Assembly: GCA_000307955.1 (NCBI GenBank)
Contig: ALAO01000115.1
Coordinates: 1-34,402, forward strand
DNA length: 34,402 nt
From: Solidesulfovibrio magneticus str. Maddingley MBC34
GTDB lineage: Bacteria; Desulfobacterota; Desulfovibrionia; Desulfovibrionales; Desulfovibrionaceae
Direction: 5' to 3'
Shown here: piece by piece, positions 24,083-33,108 of the stretch
Layout: every line of letters starts with the position of its first letter
Position numbering within the stretch: position 1 is the stretch's first letter
Notes under the pieces: model-generated
What the model saw: the letters and a program-made list of their open reading frames with translations, nothing else
What the model was told of the DNA's origin: nothing
Database searches by the model: none
Program-made: the position numbers and the translations under genes

Positions 24083-25735
24083 ATGGCCGTCAGTCCCCTC
24101 GCCGGCAAGCCGGCGCCGCGTTCGCTTCTCGTCAACGTGCCGCGCCTGGTCGCCGCCTATTACGCCGTCAAGCCCGATCCGACCGATCCCTTGTGCCGGG
24201 TCGCCTTTGGCACCTCAGGCCACCGGGGCACGTCGTTTAATGGTTCCTTCAACGAAGACCACATCCTGGCCACGACCCAGGCCATCTGCGACCACCGGGC
24301 CGCCAAAAAGATCACCGGCCCGCTTTTTCTGGGCATGGACACCCACGCCCTGTCCGAGCCGGCCTGGATCACCGCCCTGGAAGTGCTGGCCGCCAACGGC
24401 GTCACCGTGCGCGTCCAGGCCGGCCGGGGCTACACCCCGACCCCGGTCATCTCCCACGCCATCTTGACCTTCAATCGCCATCACCAGGGCGTTATGGCCG
24501 ACGGCATCGTCATCACGCCGTCCCACAATCCGCCCGAGGACGGCGGCTTCAAGTACAATCCGCCCTCGGGCGGCCCGGCCGACACCGACATCACCAAGGC
24601 CGTGCAGGACGCCGCCAACGCCTACCTCGAAAAAAAGCTGGCCGGCGTGCGGCGCATGACCCTGGCTTCGGCTTTGGCCGCCGAGACCACCGAGCCCTAC
24701 GACTACATCGAACCCTACGTGGCCGATCTGACCAACATCTGCGACATGGGGGCCATCCGCGAGGCCGGACTGCGCCTGGGCGTCGATCCCCTGGGCGGCT
24801 CGGGCGTGGCCTACTGGGAACCCATGGCCGAGCGCTATGGCCTGAACCTGTCGCTTATAAGCGACGTGGTGGACCCGACCTTTTCGTTCATGACCGTGGA
24901 CAAGGACGGCAAGATCCGCATGGACTGCTCCTCGCCCTACGCCATGGCCCGGCTCATCGAGCACAAGGACTCCTACGACATCGCCTTCGGCAACGACCCG
25001 GACTACGACCGCCACGGCATCGTGACCAAGGGGGCGGGGCTGTTAAATCCCAACAACTATCTGGCCGTGGCCATCAGCTACCTTTTCGCCACGCGCAAGG
25101 GCTGGCGGGCCGACGCGGCCGTGGGCAAGACCGTGGTCTCCAGCGCCATGATCGACCGGGTGGCGGCCGGGCTTGGCCGCAGGCTGTGCGAAGTGCCGGT
25201 GGGCTTTAAATGGTTCGTGCCCGGGCTCATTGACGGCTCCTTCGGCTTTGGCGGCGAGGAGAGCGCCGGCGCGGCCTATCTGCGCTTTGACGGCACGGTC
25301 TGGACCACGGACAAGGACGGCATCATCATGGATCTGCTCGCCGCCGAGATCACGGCCAAGACCGGCCAGGACCCGGCCGAGCACTATGCCGAGCTGGCCA
25401 AGCGCTACGGCGAGCCCATCTACGAGCGCATGGACGCCCCGGCCTCCAAGGCGCAAAAAGCGGCCCTGTCCAAGCTTTCGCCCGAACTGGTGAAGGTTTC
25501 GGCCCTGGCCGGCGAGGCCATCACGGCCAAGCTGACCAGCGCCCCGGGCAACGGCGCGGCCATCGGCGGGCTCAAGGTGGTGACGGAAAACGGCTGGTTC
25601 GCGGCCCGGCCGTCGGGCACCGAGGACGTGTATAAAATCTACGCCGAAAGCTTCAAGGGACGTGACCACCTCAAGGCCCTGCAAGTCGAGGCCAAGGAGA
25701 TCGTGGACGCGGCCTTTGCCGCCGCCGGGGTGTAA
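24083..25735 (+). CDS. pgm: Phosphoglucomutase (alpha-D-glucose specific)
   Basis: Pgm interconverts glucose 1- and 6-phosphate, linking glycolysis with glycogen and surface-polysaccharide synthesis. The 550-residue protein is close to the E. coli length (about 546). Motifs: [15 protein letters not shown] near residue 42, the phosphoserine loop [16 protein letters not shown] (S147), the sugar-binding GEESAGA, and the phosphate-binding RPSGTED close to the end. The ATG at 24083 follows AAGGAGGA; the longer open frame to 23948 overlaps the protease gene and is rejected. The 112-base gap before it holds no clear terminator. Confidence 0.97.
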   Translation: MAVSPLAGKPAPRSLLVNVPRLVAAYYAVKPDPTDPLCRVAFGTSGHRGTSFNGSFNEDHILATTQAICDHRAAKKITGPLFLGMDTHALSEPAWITALEVLAANGVTVRVQAGRGYTPTPVISHAILTFNRHHQGVMADGIVITPSHNPPEDGGFKYNPPSGGPADTDITKAVQDAANAYLEKKLAGVRRMTLASALAAETTEPYDYIEPYVADLTNICDMGAIREAGLRLGVDPLGGSGVAYWEPMAERYGLNLSLISDVVDPTFSFMTVDKDGKIRMDCSSPYAMARLIEHKDSYDIAFGNDPDYDRHGIVTKGAGLLNPNNYLAVAISYLFATRKGWRADAAVGKTVVSSAMIDRVAAGLGRRLCEVPVGFKWFVPGLIDGSFGFGGEESAGAAYLRFDGTVWTTDKDGIIMDLLAAEITAKTGQDPAEHYAELAKRYGEPIYERMDAPASKAQKAALSKLSPELVKVSALAGEAITAKLTSAPGNGAAIGGLKVVTENGWFAARPSGTEDVYKIYAESFKGRDHLKALQVEAKEIVDAAFAAAGV

Positions 25736-26013
25736 TGCCTCCCGGCGTCCCCGACGTCCCCGGCGCGCCTGACGCTCTTGACGCCGAGGCCCGCCGGCTC
25801 CTGGCCGCCCTGGCGGCCGAACCGGACGCGCCGTTTCCGCGCCGGACGCTGCCCGGCGAGACGGCCCTGGGGCTCGGCTATGGGCCGGGGATGGCCTGGA
25901 AGCTGCTGCGCCGGCTTTTTGCGGCCGGCTACTACGAATACGACATCTCGGCCTACAGCGGCCGGCTCACCGAAGCCGGCCGGCAGGCCGCCAAAAGGAT
26001 CGACGCCTTATGA
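25735..26013 (+). CDS. Hypothetical protein, winged-helix-like
   Basis: A 92-residue protein with no family I recognise. Residues 17-90 have the helix-turn-helix-wing rhythm of a small winged helix (DAEARRLLAALAAEP, GMAWKLLRRLFAAGYYEYDI, SGRLTEAGRQAAKRI), so DNA binding is possible. The start is the ATG that shares its A with the pgm stop (TAATG), and the stop overlaps the next gene as ATGA. This tight packing supports it as a real gene. Confidence 0.7.
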   Translation: MPPGVPDVPGAPDALDAEARRLLAALAAEPDAPFPRRTLPGETALGLGYGPGMAWKLLRRLFAAGYYEYDISAYSGRLTEAGRQAAKRIDAL

Positions 26014-26483
26014 AACTCGCCCAGCATTGCCTTTCCGCCGTTCCCCTGGCCCTGGCCGGCTACGCCGCCTCGGGCGGCCGTTTTTCCGCCGCCGTCATGG
26101 CCGGTCTGTCGAGCGTGCTCATCGACGGCGACCATGTGCTTGACTACCTGCTCTATAGAAAACGCTGGGGCGGCACGAAGGATTTCTTCGCCAGCTGCGA
26201 GGAGGGCCGGCTGCCCAGGCTCTATCTGGTGCTCCATTCCTTCGAGTTCGTCATCTTCCTGTGGCTGCTGGTCGGTTTCGGCATCGCCGCGCCCTGGGGC
26301 GTGGGGCTGACCATTGGCGTGACCGGCCATCTGCTGCTGGATTGGGTGGGCAATCGCCACATCGTGAAGCAATCGTTTTACTGGTTCTCCTTCCGGGCTA
26401 TGCATCGCTTTGACGGCAACGAGCTGTACGTCACGCCGCCGGTCGCGTTGGAAGACCCGGCCGAGGACATCGCTCAGGCCTAG
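26010..26483 (+). CDS. Integral membrane protein, YdjM-like metal-dependent hydrolase family
   Basis: A 157-residue protein with about four hydrophobic segments. Conserved polar residues sit in or next to them: LIDGDHVLDYLL (D39, D41, H42, D45), VLHSFEF (H76) and GHLLLDW (H107, D111). This pattern of buried Asp and His resembles YdjM-type putative membrane-bound metal-dependent hydrolases. The substrate is unknown and the assignment is by pattern only. It is the last gene of the rsfS-gpmI-pgm operon, overlaps the previous gene by four bases, and is followed by an intrinsic terminator. Confidence 0.82.
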   Translation: MKLAQHCLSAVPLALAGYAASGGRFSAAVMAGLSSVLIDGDHVLDYLLYRKRWGGTKDFFASCEEGRLPRLYLVLHSFEFVIFLWLLVGFGIAAPWGVGLTIGVTGHLLLDWVGNRHIVKQSFYWFSFRAMHRFDGNELYVTPPVALEDPAEDIAQA

Positions 26484-26531
26484 CGCGCCTTTTCCGGTCC
26501 ACGGCGGAGCCGGGGAAGCGATTCGGACACT

Positions 26532-26564
26532 ACGGGCGCGGCGTTGGACCGCGCCCGTTTTTTT
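26532..26564 (+). terminator. Intrinsic terminator of the rsfS-pgm operon
   Basis: ACGGGCGCGG (26532-26541) pairs with CCGCGCCCGT (26549-26558) around a seven-base loop, followed by a T run to 26564. Confidence 0.93.
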
Positions 26565-26675
26565 GTCCTGGCTGCGTGCGGATTGTCGGAAAACGTTAAA
26601 GTGATGCTTGAGGTGGAAGGCTTCGGCCTGGACGCCGGAAACACCTGGGCTGCTGGCGCGCCCTGGGCGCTTGGG

Positions 26676-26764
26676 GCCGGATGCCCGCGCGCGGGGCGCT
26701 AGCTCAAAATTTTCAAGCTGTGCCCGCATCCTTTCCGTCGGATGTCCGCGTGCGGGACGCTAGC
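26676..26764. repeat. 28-base direct repeat pair at the 3' end of the adenylate cyclase gene
   Basis: Copies at 26676-26703 and 26737-26764 match at 24 of 28 positions, and all four differences are transitions. On the minus strand each begins GCTAGCG and ends in CATCCG. The right copy contains the stop codon of the cyclase gene (TAG). Each copy also contains a short self-complementary core (CCCGCGCGCGGG in the left one). They may be duplicated 3'-end hairpins for the minus-strand operon, which otherwise lacks a visible terminator. Confidence 0.6.
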
Positions 26765-29700
26765 CCCGCTTGGCCCGCCGCACGGCTTGGCACAGCGACT
26801 TGGCCGGGGCAAAGACCTCGATGCGAGCGTCGGGGTCGAGGGTCAGCCCCATGGAGTCGATGAGATAGTCCCGGGGCGAGACGCCAAGCGGCTCCAGGGC
26901 CGTGGTCCGCTCCAGGTGGAAAAATTCTCCCCAGTTCGTGGCGTAGAGGGTGTCGATGCTCACCGTGGCGCGTTCTTCGCGCGGGGCCGTCATGTTGACC
27001 ACAAGCAGGGCGGTCGTGACCTTTTCCGGCGACAGTCCCCAGGACAGCGGCGGATTGAAGGTCGCCCGGGCCGGAAACAGGTCATGGACGGCGGCCAGGA
27101 GCCCCACGCAGTCGGGCAGGGTGAGCGGGGCCGGCAGCAGCGTCGCCTGGACATGTAGGCCCGGCCGGTAGAGTTCGTTGGCCACGAGCCAGGCGGCCAG
27201 GCGCACCACGGAGAGCTCCTGGCGCAAGGTTTCCTTTTGCCGGGATTTGCGCGCCGCGCTGCGCACGGCCGGCTCTCCCCGGGCGATCAACCCCGCCTCG
27301 CGCCCCTTGCCTTCCTCAAGGCCAATCTCCAGCGAATCGAAAAGATGCCGGCCCGGCCGCAAAAACGGCAGCCGCATGACCTTGCCCACCCGCTTGGCGA
27401 AGCTGGCCGCGATGCGCCGCGACAGCATGGCCTGGTCGCGTTCGGTCAGTCCGCCGGCCGCGCCGAGTTCGGCGCTTCTGTTCTTGAGGCGTTCGTAGGC
27501 CTTGAGGAAATAGTTGGAAATGGCGTCGCAAAGGAGCATGCCCTGGGCAAAGCCGGCCTCGGCCTCTGCCCCGGCCTTTTTGGGCAGGGGCGGGCAGGAG
27601 CCCGTCGTCGGCGGGGCGTAGGGAAAGAAGTGGTCGAGGATGGCCTCGCCGGTGCGGCTGGCGTATTCGTCGCAGGGGTCGAAGCCGGTCTTTTGCAAAA
27701 AGGCCTGGCGCAACAGCTCCATGGCCCCGGCCTGGCCGCTTTCCTCATAGTGGCGGCTGACTTCCTTGAACAGCAGGGCATAGGGATCGCAGCGCCACAG
27801 CCCGCCCTGGTTGGCCAGGATGGAGGTTTTAAGCGTTTCGCACAGCAGGCTCGGCCGGCCGGGATGGGCGGCGTATTTCTCCAGCAGCCCGAACTTGATG
27901 ATGGATTTGAACGGACTTGTTAGGGATTTGACGATCATCCACAGCGACGCGCCAAAGTATTCGTCCCCGGCGATGGCCCGCACGCAGCCGAAGTCCAGGC
28001 TGTCGGCGGCCACGTCGGCGGCGGTGCGGCCAAGGGCGGCCATGGCCTTGCCGTAGCCTTCCTCGGCGATGCCCTGGGGCAGGCACCACCAGGCCGGTTT
28101 TTTGCCGGCCACCACCAGAGCCGTGCGGTAGAACTCCTCCTTGAGCAGGCAGCCCTGGGCCGAGCCGTAGCCCTCGTCGGCGGAGTAGCCGAAGATGTTG
28201 TCGCGGATGTCAGACACGCTCATGAGGAAAAAGTGGATTTCGAGATTGTGGTCGCGGTCGGCTTGCCGGCTGACGGCGTCGAGCTTGTCTTGGAAGGCGG
28301 GCAGGTCCGGCCGGGCGGCGTCGGCCTCGGCCAGCACGACCCAAACGTCGAGATCGGAATCGTCAGTCTGGGCCACGGTGCCGACGCTGCCGATGGTGTA
28401 GACGGCCTCGACCCGGATGGCGTCGTCGGGGAGGGTGGCCGCTTCGGCGGCGCGGTCGCCGAAATGGGCCGCGGCGTGGCGGGCGGCGGTGAAATTGGGG
28501 ACTTGTCCGGCGATGCGGGCCGCCGGAGCCGGGCGCAGGCCGTTTTCATCGCGCACCAGCGGCGCCTGGACCAGAGCCGGCAACATCTCCAGGAAGGCCG
28601 CCCCGTCCTCCCCGAGCCGCCGTCTGGCCCAGGCCAGACGGCGTTTGTTGTTGGCGAGCATGGCCAGTCGGCGACGGCGATAGTCGCGGCCGGCCAGCAC
28701 GATGTCGCACACCGCCGCAATAAGGCGCAGCCCCGGGCCGTCGGCCAGAGCCGAGGGCAGCGGCTGGCCGGCCTCGGCCGCCTCGAGGATGGCGGCGGCC
28801 TCGTCCCGGGCCACCGCGCCCAGGATGTCGGGTTCGTCGGTGGGGCCTATAAAACGCGATTTGGCGAAATAGCAGCCTTCGGTGCGCACGCTTTGAAATC
28901 GGATGCGGACAAACGTCGCCATCTCGAACAGGCAGTCGGAAAAAACCACGCCCTGGCAGGCGCAGTCATGGACCACCGCCCGCACCAGGCTCACGGCCCG
29001 CAACCGGCAGCGGGTCAGGGTCAGGCCGGCCAGGGTCGCGCCAATGAAGTCGCAGGCCAGGGCGTCCAGGCCCGTCATGACCACATCTTCGCCGGCCAGC
29101 CCGCCAAAGGCGCAAAGGCGCATGTCGCAGTCGAGGAAGCGCACTTTTCGCAGCACGGCTTCGGAGAACCGGCAGTTGAGGAACCGGCAGCCGGCAAAGG
29201 TCACGTTTTCCAGACGCGCGCCTTCGAAATTGACGTCCGCGAACTGAGTCGCGGTAAAAACGGTTCCGGTCATGGCCGCGCCCAGGAAGCTGACGGCCTT
29301 CAGCGAACACCGGGCCACCTCGACATCGGCCAGGACCGCGCCGTCCAGGGCGGTCCACATGATCTGGCGTTTTTCCAGGCGCGCGCCCGGGGTGGCCAGT
29401 TCCCGGCGCAGGTTGTCGGCCGGCTCGGCGGAAGTCCCGGACGGCTGGGCGACCAGGGTCTTGACCCGGCTCCAGAGGCCTTTGCCGGTTTGGCCGGCGG
29501 CCGTGGTCGGCCCTGCCAGGGGGGGGCGCACGGGGAGCGGGCGGGCGGCGGCCCGGGCGCGGGCGGCCAGATCGGCGGCCAGGATGTCGCCAAGCGTCTT
29601 GTCGGCCGCGCCGGCCCTGGCCAGCCCCCGGGCGGCGGCCTGGGCCGGCCCGGGCAGGGCAGCGGCCAGCACGGCGTACACGGCGTGGACCATGGCCCGG

Positions 29701-30656
29701 CGGCCCTGGGGCGGCAGGGCGCGCAACGCCTGGCCGTACGCGGCGTGGGAAAATCCGGCCAGGCAGGGGGCCAGTTCGGCCACGCGTCCGGGCGCGGCGG
29801 CGGCCAGGGCGGCCAGGGCCTGGGCCGCCTGGCCTTCGTCGCAGCGGGCCAAGGCGCACAGGGCGGCGGCGGTGAGCGAGGCTTCCGGGGACTCGACCAG
29901 GGCCCGGGCCGGAGCGGCCGCAATGGCCGGGTCAAGTCCCGGCGTTTCGGCCAGGGCGCGGCAAATAATCTCGGCCGACACCTCGTCGAGGTCGCCAAGG
30001 CGCGCCGGGAGCTTTTCCACCAGCCCCGGCTCGCGCAGCCGGCCAGACACCCGGGCCATGTAGCGTATTTGCTCGGCCGAAAGGTCCATTTGCAGGAGCC
30101 GGGCGAGCCACATGCCCAGCCGTCCCCGGATGAGCGCGTTTCGAAGGGGCAGGGCCGGGTATTCGTGGCGATTGGCCAGGAGGTCAAGGAGGATCAGCAG
30201 CTCGTCGGGGATGCGCTCCACCACGTCCTCGATGACTTCAAGGCACAAGGCGGCGGTTTTGGGGCGCTCGGCCCGGGGGCGGCGGAAAAAGGCGTTGGCG
30301 AAAAGGAGTTTTTCCTCGTCGCGAAGGTTGGCGAGCAGAGAGACGGCCAGTTCCTCGGGCAGGGTTTCCAGGTGGGTGACGGCCAGCACCTCGCCCTCGA
30401 CGCCCAGGCGAAAGAGCAGGGGAAAGGCCTGCCTGGCGAAATTCTCGTCTCCGGCGTCGAGCAGCGCCGCCAGGAGGAAGGCCACCTCGGAGGCCTCGGC
30501 GGCGGTGGCCGGATCGTCCACGCCGCCCCGGTCGATAAAAGCCAGGGCCTGCCGGGCCAGGGGCAACAGCGCGCCAAGGTCGGAACCCGGCGGCTGGGAC
30601 AGGCCCGTGCGCAGGGTCCGCATGATGGCCCGGGCCGGCGAGCCCGGCCGGCTCAT
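26760..30656 (-). CDS. Class I adenylate cyclase with N-terminal HEAT-like and pentapeptide-repeat regions
   Basis: A 1298-residue soluble protein, much longer than the enterobacterial class I enzyme (848). Residues about 640-1290 match the class I cyclase. They include the nucleotidyltransferase motif IGSVGTVAQTDDSDLDVWVV (GS at 756-757, DLD at 768-770), EIHFFLM, the GSAQ and EEFYRTALVVAGK segments, and DEYFGASLWMIVKSLTSPFK. The catalytic residues look intact, so cyclic AMP synthesis is expected. Residues 50-345 are repeated short helices of HEAT type. Residues about 430-605 are pentapeptide-like (AxLxx/CxFxx rhythm, for example VNFEGARLENVTFAGCRFLN), which would form a beta-helix rod. GGAG precedes the ATG at 30656. 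It starts 30 bases after an HD-GYP gene, so cyclic AMP and cyclic di-GMP genes share one transcript. Confidence 0.92.
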   Translation of the reverse strand: MSRPGSPARAIMRTLRTGLSQPPGSDLGALLPLARQALAFIDRGGVDDPATAAEASEVAFLLAALLDAGDENFARQAFPLLFRLGVEGEVLAVTHLETLPEELAVSLLANLRDEEKLLFANAFFRRPRAERPKTAALCLEVIEDVVERIPDELLILLDLLANRHEYPALPLRNALIRGRLGMWLARLLQMDLSAEQIRYMARVSGRLREPGLVEKLPARLGDLDEVSAEIICRALAETPGLDPAIAAAPARALVESPEASLTAAALCALARCDEGQAAQALAALAAAAPGRVAELAPCLAGFSHAAYGQALRALPPQGRRAMVHAVYAVLAAALPGPAQAAARGLARAGAADKTLGDILAADLAARARAAARPLPVRPPLAGPTTAAGQTGKGLWSRVKTLVAQPSGTSAEPADNLRRELATPGARLEKRQIMWTALDGAVLADVEVARCSLKAVSFLGAAMTGTVFTATQFADVNFEGARLENVTFAGCRFLNCRFSEAVLRKVRFLDCDMRLCAFGGLAGEDVVMTGLDALACDFIGATLAGLTLTRCRLRAVSLVRAVVHDCACQGVVFSDCLFEMATFVRIRFQSVRTEGCYFAKSRFIGPTDEPDILGAVARDEAAAILEAAEAGQPLPSALADGPGLRLIAAVCDIVLAGRDYRRRRLAMLANNKRRLAWARRRLGEDGAAFLEMLPALVQAPLVRDENGLRPAPAARIAGQVPNFTAARHAAAHFGDRAAEAATLPDDAIRVEAVYTIGSVGTVAQTDDSDLDVWVVLAEADAARPDLPAFQDKLDAVSRQADRDHNLEIHFFLMSVSDIRDNIFGYSADEGYGSAQGCLLKEEFYRTALVVAGKKPAWWCLPQGIAEEGYGKAMAALGRTAADVAADSLDFGCVRAIAGDEYFGASLWMIVKSLTSPFKSIIKFGLLEKYAAHPGRPSLLCETLKTSILANQGGLWRCDPYALLFKEVSRHYEESGQAGAMELLRQAFLQKTGFDPCDEYASRTGEAILDHFFPYAPPTTGSCPPLPKKAGAEAEAGFAQGMLLCDAISNYFLKAYERLKNRSAELGAAGGLTERDQAMLSRRIAASFAKRVGKVMRLPFLRPGRHLFDSLEIGLEEGKGREAGLIARGEPAVRSAARKSRQKETLRQELSVVRLAAWLVANELYRPGLHVQATLLPAPLTLPDCVGLLAAVHDLFPARATFNPPLSWGLSPEKVTTALLVVNMTAPREERATVSIDTLYATNWGEFFHLERTTALEPLGVSPRDYLIDSMGLTLDPDARIEVFAPAKSLCQAVRRAKRG

Positions 30657-30686
30657 GAGCGGCTCCGCTGGCGGGAAAAAGTCGGC

Positions 30687-31973
30687 CTAGGCCCGGGGCG
30701 CGGCGTCCACATAGAAGGAAACCTGCTTGCCGGGGTTCAGGTATTGCAGCACGTCCGGGGCGAGGTCTTCGGGCCGCAGGGCCTTGACCACGGTCAGTTC
30801 GGTCTCGATGGTCAAATCGATGATGAGGGCTTCGCGCTTGGGAATGTCTGGGTGATGGACCTTGACGCTTGGGCGCAGCGAATCGCGGATATTGGCCGAG
30901 ACCACCATGCCCTGCATGGTGTTGGACAGCTCGACCAGCGACCCCGGCGGATAAACGCCGAGCTTGCGGATGAACATGGTCACGGCTTTGGCGTCGAGGG
31001 GGCCGCGCTTTTTGTAGAGGGCCTTCATGGCCTCGTGGGGCGTGCGGACAGGCGTGCCGTCCTTGGTGTTGCACAGCCGGTCGTAGACGTTGGCCACGGC
31101 GGCGATGCGCGCCCCGAGCACGATGGCCGCTCCCTGGAGCCTGAGCGGAAAGCCCGTGCCGTCGAGGAGTTCGTGGTGCTGGAGCACCAGCATCTGAGCA
31201 GAAGGCGGAAACCCGGGCACGGCGGCCAGCATTTTGGCACCGATTTTCGGGTGCTCCATGTAGTATTCCTTGAGCACCTTGTTCATGGTGATCATGTTGC
31301 CCTTGGAAAATCGCTGGATGGGGATGCGTCCCTTGCCCACGTCGTGGAAGAGCGAACCGATGCCCACTTCTTCGATGGCCGCTTTGTCCAGCCCCATTTC
31401 CTTGGCCAGCATCATGGAAAGCACGGCCACGTTGAGGGCATGATAATGCTTGGCTTCATCGCGCATCTTGGCTGTCATGACGTTTATGAGCACGTCAAGG
31501 TCCGAGAGAAACGTCTCGGCCATGGGCCCCACCACCTCGCCGGCCGCTTCCAGGACCTCGGCGTTGGGGGAACTGACTTTTTTGAGCGCTTCCACCACCT
31601 TGTCCATGGCCTTTTCGTAGCGCTTCTCGCAGGCGGCGAAGCGTTCCAGCCGGTCTTTGTTGCGTTCGATGGTTTCGCGCTTGAGGCTGGAGAGTTCGGC
31701 CGAAACCGGGGTGCGGGCGGCGGACCAGGGGCCTTTCTGGCGTTTGCCGGCCAGGCCGTCGAGTTCTTCCAGGGAGATGGGCAGGCGGTCGGATTTGTCG
31801 GGGATGCAGTAAACGTGGGTCAGCCCCAGGGCCATGACCTTGGCCACGTCGGCGTCGCTGCGCAGCTTGAAGCCTTTTGGCGGAAAGGGATGGGCCAGAC
31901 CGGGCTCGTCAATGCGGATGAAAAGCCCGGGGCACAATTGTTCCGCCAGTATGGGGTATTCGTCTATCTGCAT
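30687..31973 (-). CDS. HD-GYP domain protein (cyclic di-GMP phosphodiesterase family), GFP variant
   Basis: A 428-residue soluble protein. The N-terminal part (3-65) resembles the DUF3391-like module often before HD-GYP; a coiled-coil linker follows (about 95-135). The HD-GYP domain (about 150-345) has the HALN helix, the metal pair HD in SLFHDVGKG (210-211), a histidine at HPKIG, and HHELLDGTGFP (266-276). The signature tyrosine is phenylalanine here (GFP, not GYP); the metal ligands are kept, so activity is possible. About 80 more residues form a C-terminal beta-rich part of unknown role. It is first in a two-gene operon with the adenylate cyclase, with a strong promoter and a hairpin leader. 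Confidence 0.9.
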   Translation of the reverse strand: MQIDEYPILAEQLCPGLFIRIDEPGLAHPFPPKGFKLRSDADVAKVMALGLTHVYCIPDKSDRLPISLEELDGLAGKRQKGPWSAARTPVSAELSSLKRETIERNKDRLERFAACEKRYEKAMDKVVEALKKVSSPNAEVLEAAGEVVGPMAETFLSDLDVLINVMTAKMRDEAKHYHALNVAVLSMMLAKEMGLDKAAIEEVGIGSLFHDVGKGRIPIQRFSKGNMITMNKVLKEYYMEHPKIGAKMLAAVPGFPPSAQMLVLQHHELLDGTGFPLRLQGAAIVLGARIAAVANVYDRLCNTKDGTPVRTPHEAMKALYKKRGPLDAKAVTMFIRKLGVYPPGSLVELSNTMQGMVVSANIRDSLRPSVKVHHPDIPKREALIIDLTIETELTVVKALRPEDLAPDVLQYLNPGKQVSFYVDAAPRA

Positions 31974-31988
31974 GGTTGTTCCCGTCAG

Positions 31989-32026
31989 GCGAAGCCGCCC
32001 GGGCGTCTTGGCCCAGGCGGCTTCGC
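31989..32026 (-). promoter_or_regulatory. Hairpin in the 5' leader of the HD-GYP gene
   Basis: GCGAAGCCGCC (31989-31999) pairs with GGCGGCTTCGC (32016-32026). After one mismatch, GGGC pairs with GCCC around a six-base loop. On the minus strand it begins about six bases after the predicted transcription start and ends 15 bases before the ATG. It lacks the GEMM riboswitch core. Confidence 0.6.
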
Positions 32027-32039
32027 GCCGACATCACAG

Positions 32040-32069
32040 GCTATACGCGCGGGGAAAAAAAACTGTCAA
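32040..32069 (-). promoter_or_regulatory. Sigma-70 promoter of the HD-GYP / adenylate cyclase operon
   Basis: Minus strand TTGACA (32069-32064), an 18-base spacer carrying a run of eight T, then TATAGC (32045-32040). It is the best sigma-70 match in the window. Predicted start near 32032. Confidence 0.7.
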
Positions 32070-32125
32070 CTCGGCGACTTTGGCCTTTGAGCCGTGGCGC
32101 TTGCCGAAAGGCCCCCGAGCCGGCT

Positions 32126-33010
32126 ATGAATCAGCGAGAACCAGCGAAAAGCCCTATGCAGCAGCCCACCTCTCCGCAACACAGGCCCCGGTCGGGCCAC
32201 AAGCCCGTCAAGGGCGTTTTTTCCATTGAATCCCAGAAGTTTCTCGGTATCGGCGGCATCGCTCGGGCCGGGCAGCGCCTTTTTTTCTACGCCGAACAGG
32301 CCGCCGATTCGGACCAGGTGCTCATGCAGCGCTTAAGTCGCGATTTCATCCCCACAGGAACCCGGCGGGCCATCAGCCGCGAGCAGCTCTTCACCCAGTA
32401 CCAGCCCGAACCCTCAATCTATCTCAACAAGGTCGTGCCGGTCATGCGCCGGCTGGAGGAGGCGGTCAGCGCGGCCGACGGTCACCGGGAGCGCCAGGAG
32501 CTTTTCGCCGCCGAATTCGAATACAAGGGCGTGCTGCAACTGGATGAGGAACATGTTCGGGCGGCCTTTGGCCTGGGGCTCACCTATCTGGAGCGCCAGG
32601 AGAAGCACAACGCCGACGTGGTCTTTCACAAGATCATGCGCATCGAGGCGGCGTTTACGCCTGAGCACAAGCACCTGTTCAACGAATTCGGCATCCAGAT
32701 GCGCAAGCTGGGCATGTACGACGAGGCCATGCGCTACTACAGCCAGGCCTACCGCCTGTGCGACACCGACGAGCACTTGCTCTACAACATGGCCCGCACG
32801 CTTTATGAGAAAGGCCGCGTGAAAAGCTGCCGGGCCATGCTGGCCCAGGCCCTGCGGCTCAATCCCGAATTTCCCGAGGCGCGGGCCTTTCTGGCCTATC
32901 TCGAATCCCTGGCCCGGGGCGAGGCCGCCGCGGAACCGCCGCTTGCCGCCGCTGCCCTGGAAAAGCCCCCTGGCGTCTTGGACGAGCCGCAGCCGGCCCA
33001 GGGCCATTGA
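32126..33010 (+). CDS. TPR-repeat protein
   Basis: A 294-residue cytoplasmic protein. The N-terminal 30 residues are basic and Pro/Gln-rich. About 60-125 is a module of unknown type (FFYAEQAADSDQVLMQRLSR). Residues about 120-270 carry three or more tetratricopeptide repeats, for example AFGLGLTYLERQEKHNADVV, EFGIQMRKLGMYDEAMRYY and LLYNMARTLYEKGRVKSCR. The start is uncertain: ATG at 32126 and ATG at 32156 are both in frame and neither has a strong ribosome site; the frame is open back to 31976. It is divergent from the HD-GYP operon and lies just before a chemoreceptor gene. Confidence 0.85.
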   Translation: MNQREPAKSPMQQPTSPQHRPRSGHKPVKGVFSIESQKFLGIGGIARAGQRLFFYAEQAADSDQVLMQRLSRDFIPTGTRRAISREQLFTQYQPEPSIYLNKVVPVMRRLEEAVSAADGHRERQELFAAEFEYKGVLQLDEEHVRAAFGLGLTYLERQEKHNADVVFHKIMRIEAAFTPEHKHLFNEFGIQMRKLGMYDEAMRYYSQAYRLCDTDEHLLYNMARTLYEKGRVKSCRAMLAQALRLNPEFPEARAFLAYLESLARGEAAAEPPLAAAALEKPPGVLDEPQPAQGH

Positions 33011-33108
33011 CAGGGCGTCGCCGGCTCTGCCAAGACGGCGCGTTTCGCGCGTGCATCAACGGCTGATCCTGGACGCCGTCGCGTCTGGTCGTACAAAGGA
33101 GCATAGCC

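Noticed and set aside
31989-32026. Cyclic di-GMP riboswitch in the HD-GYP leader
   Set aside because: The hairpin is a simple stem without the conserved GEMM core or second helix; too short for a known riboswitch.
28233-32090. 1285-codon open frame on the plus strand opposite the adenylate cyclase and HD-GYP genes
   Set aside because: It is a GC-skew shadow: no ribosome site, low-complexity Gly/Arg/Gln-rich translation, no domain, and both opposite-strand genes are clearly real.
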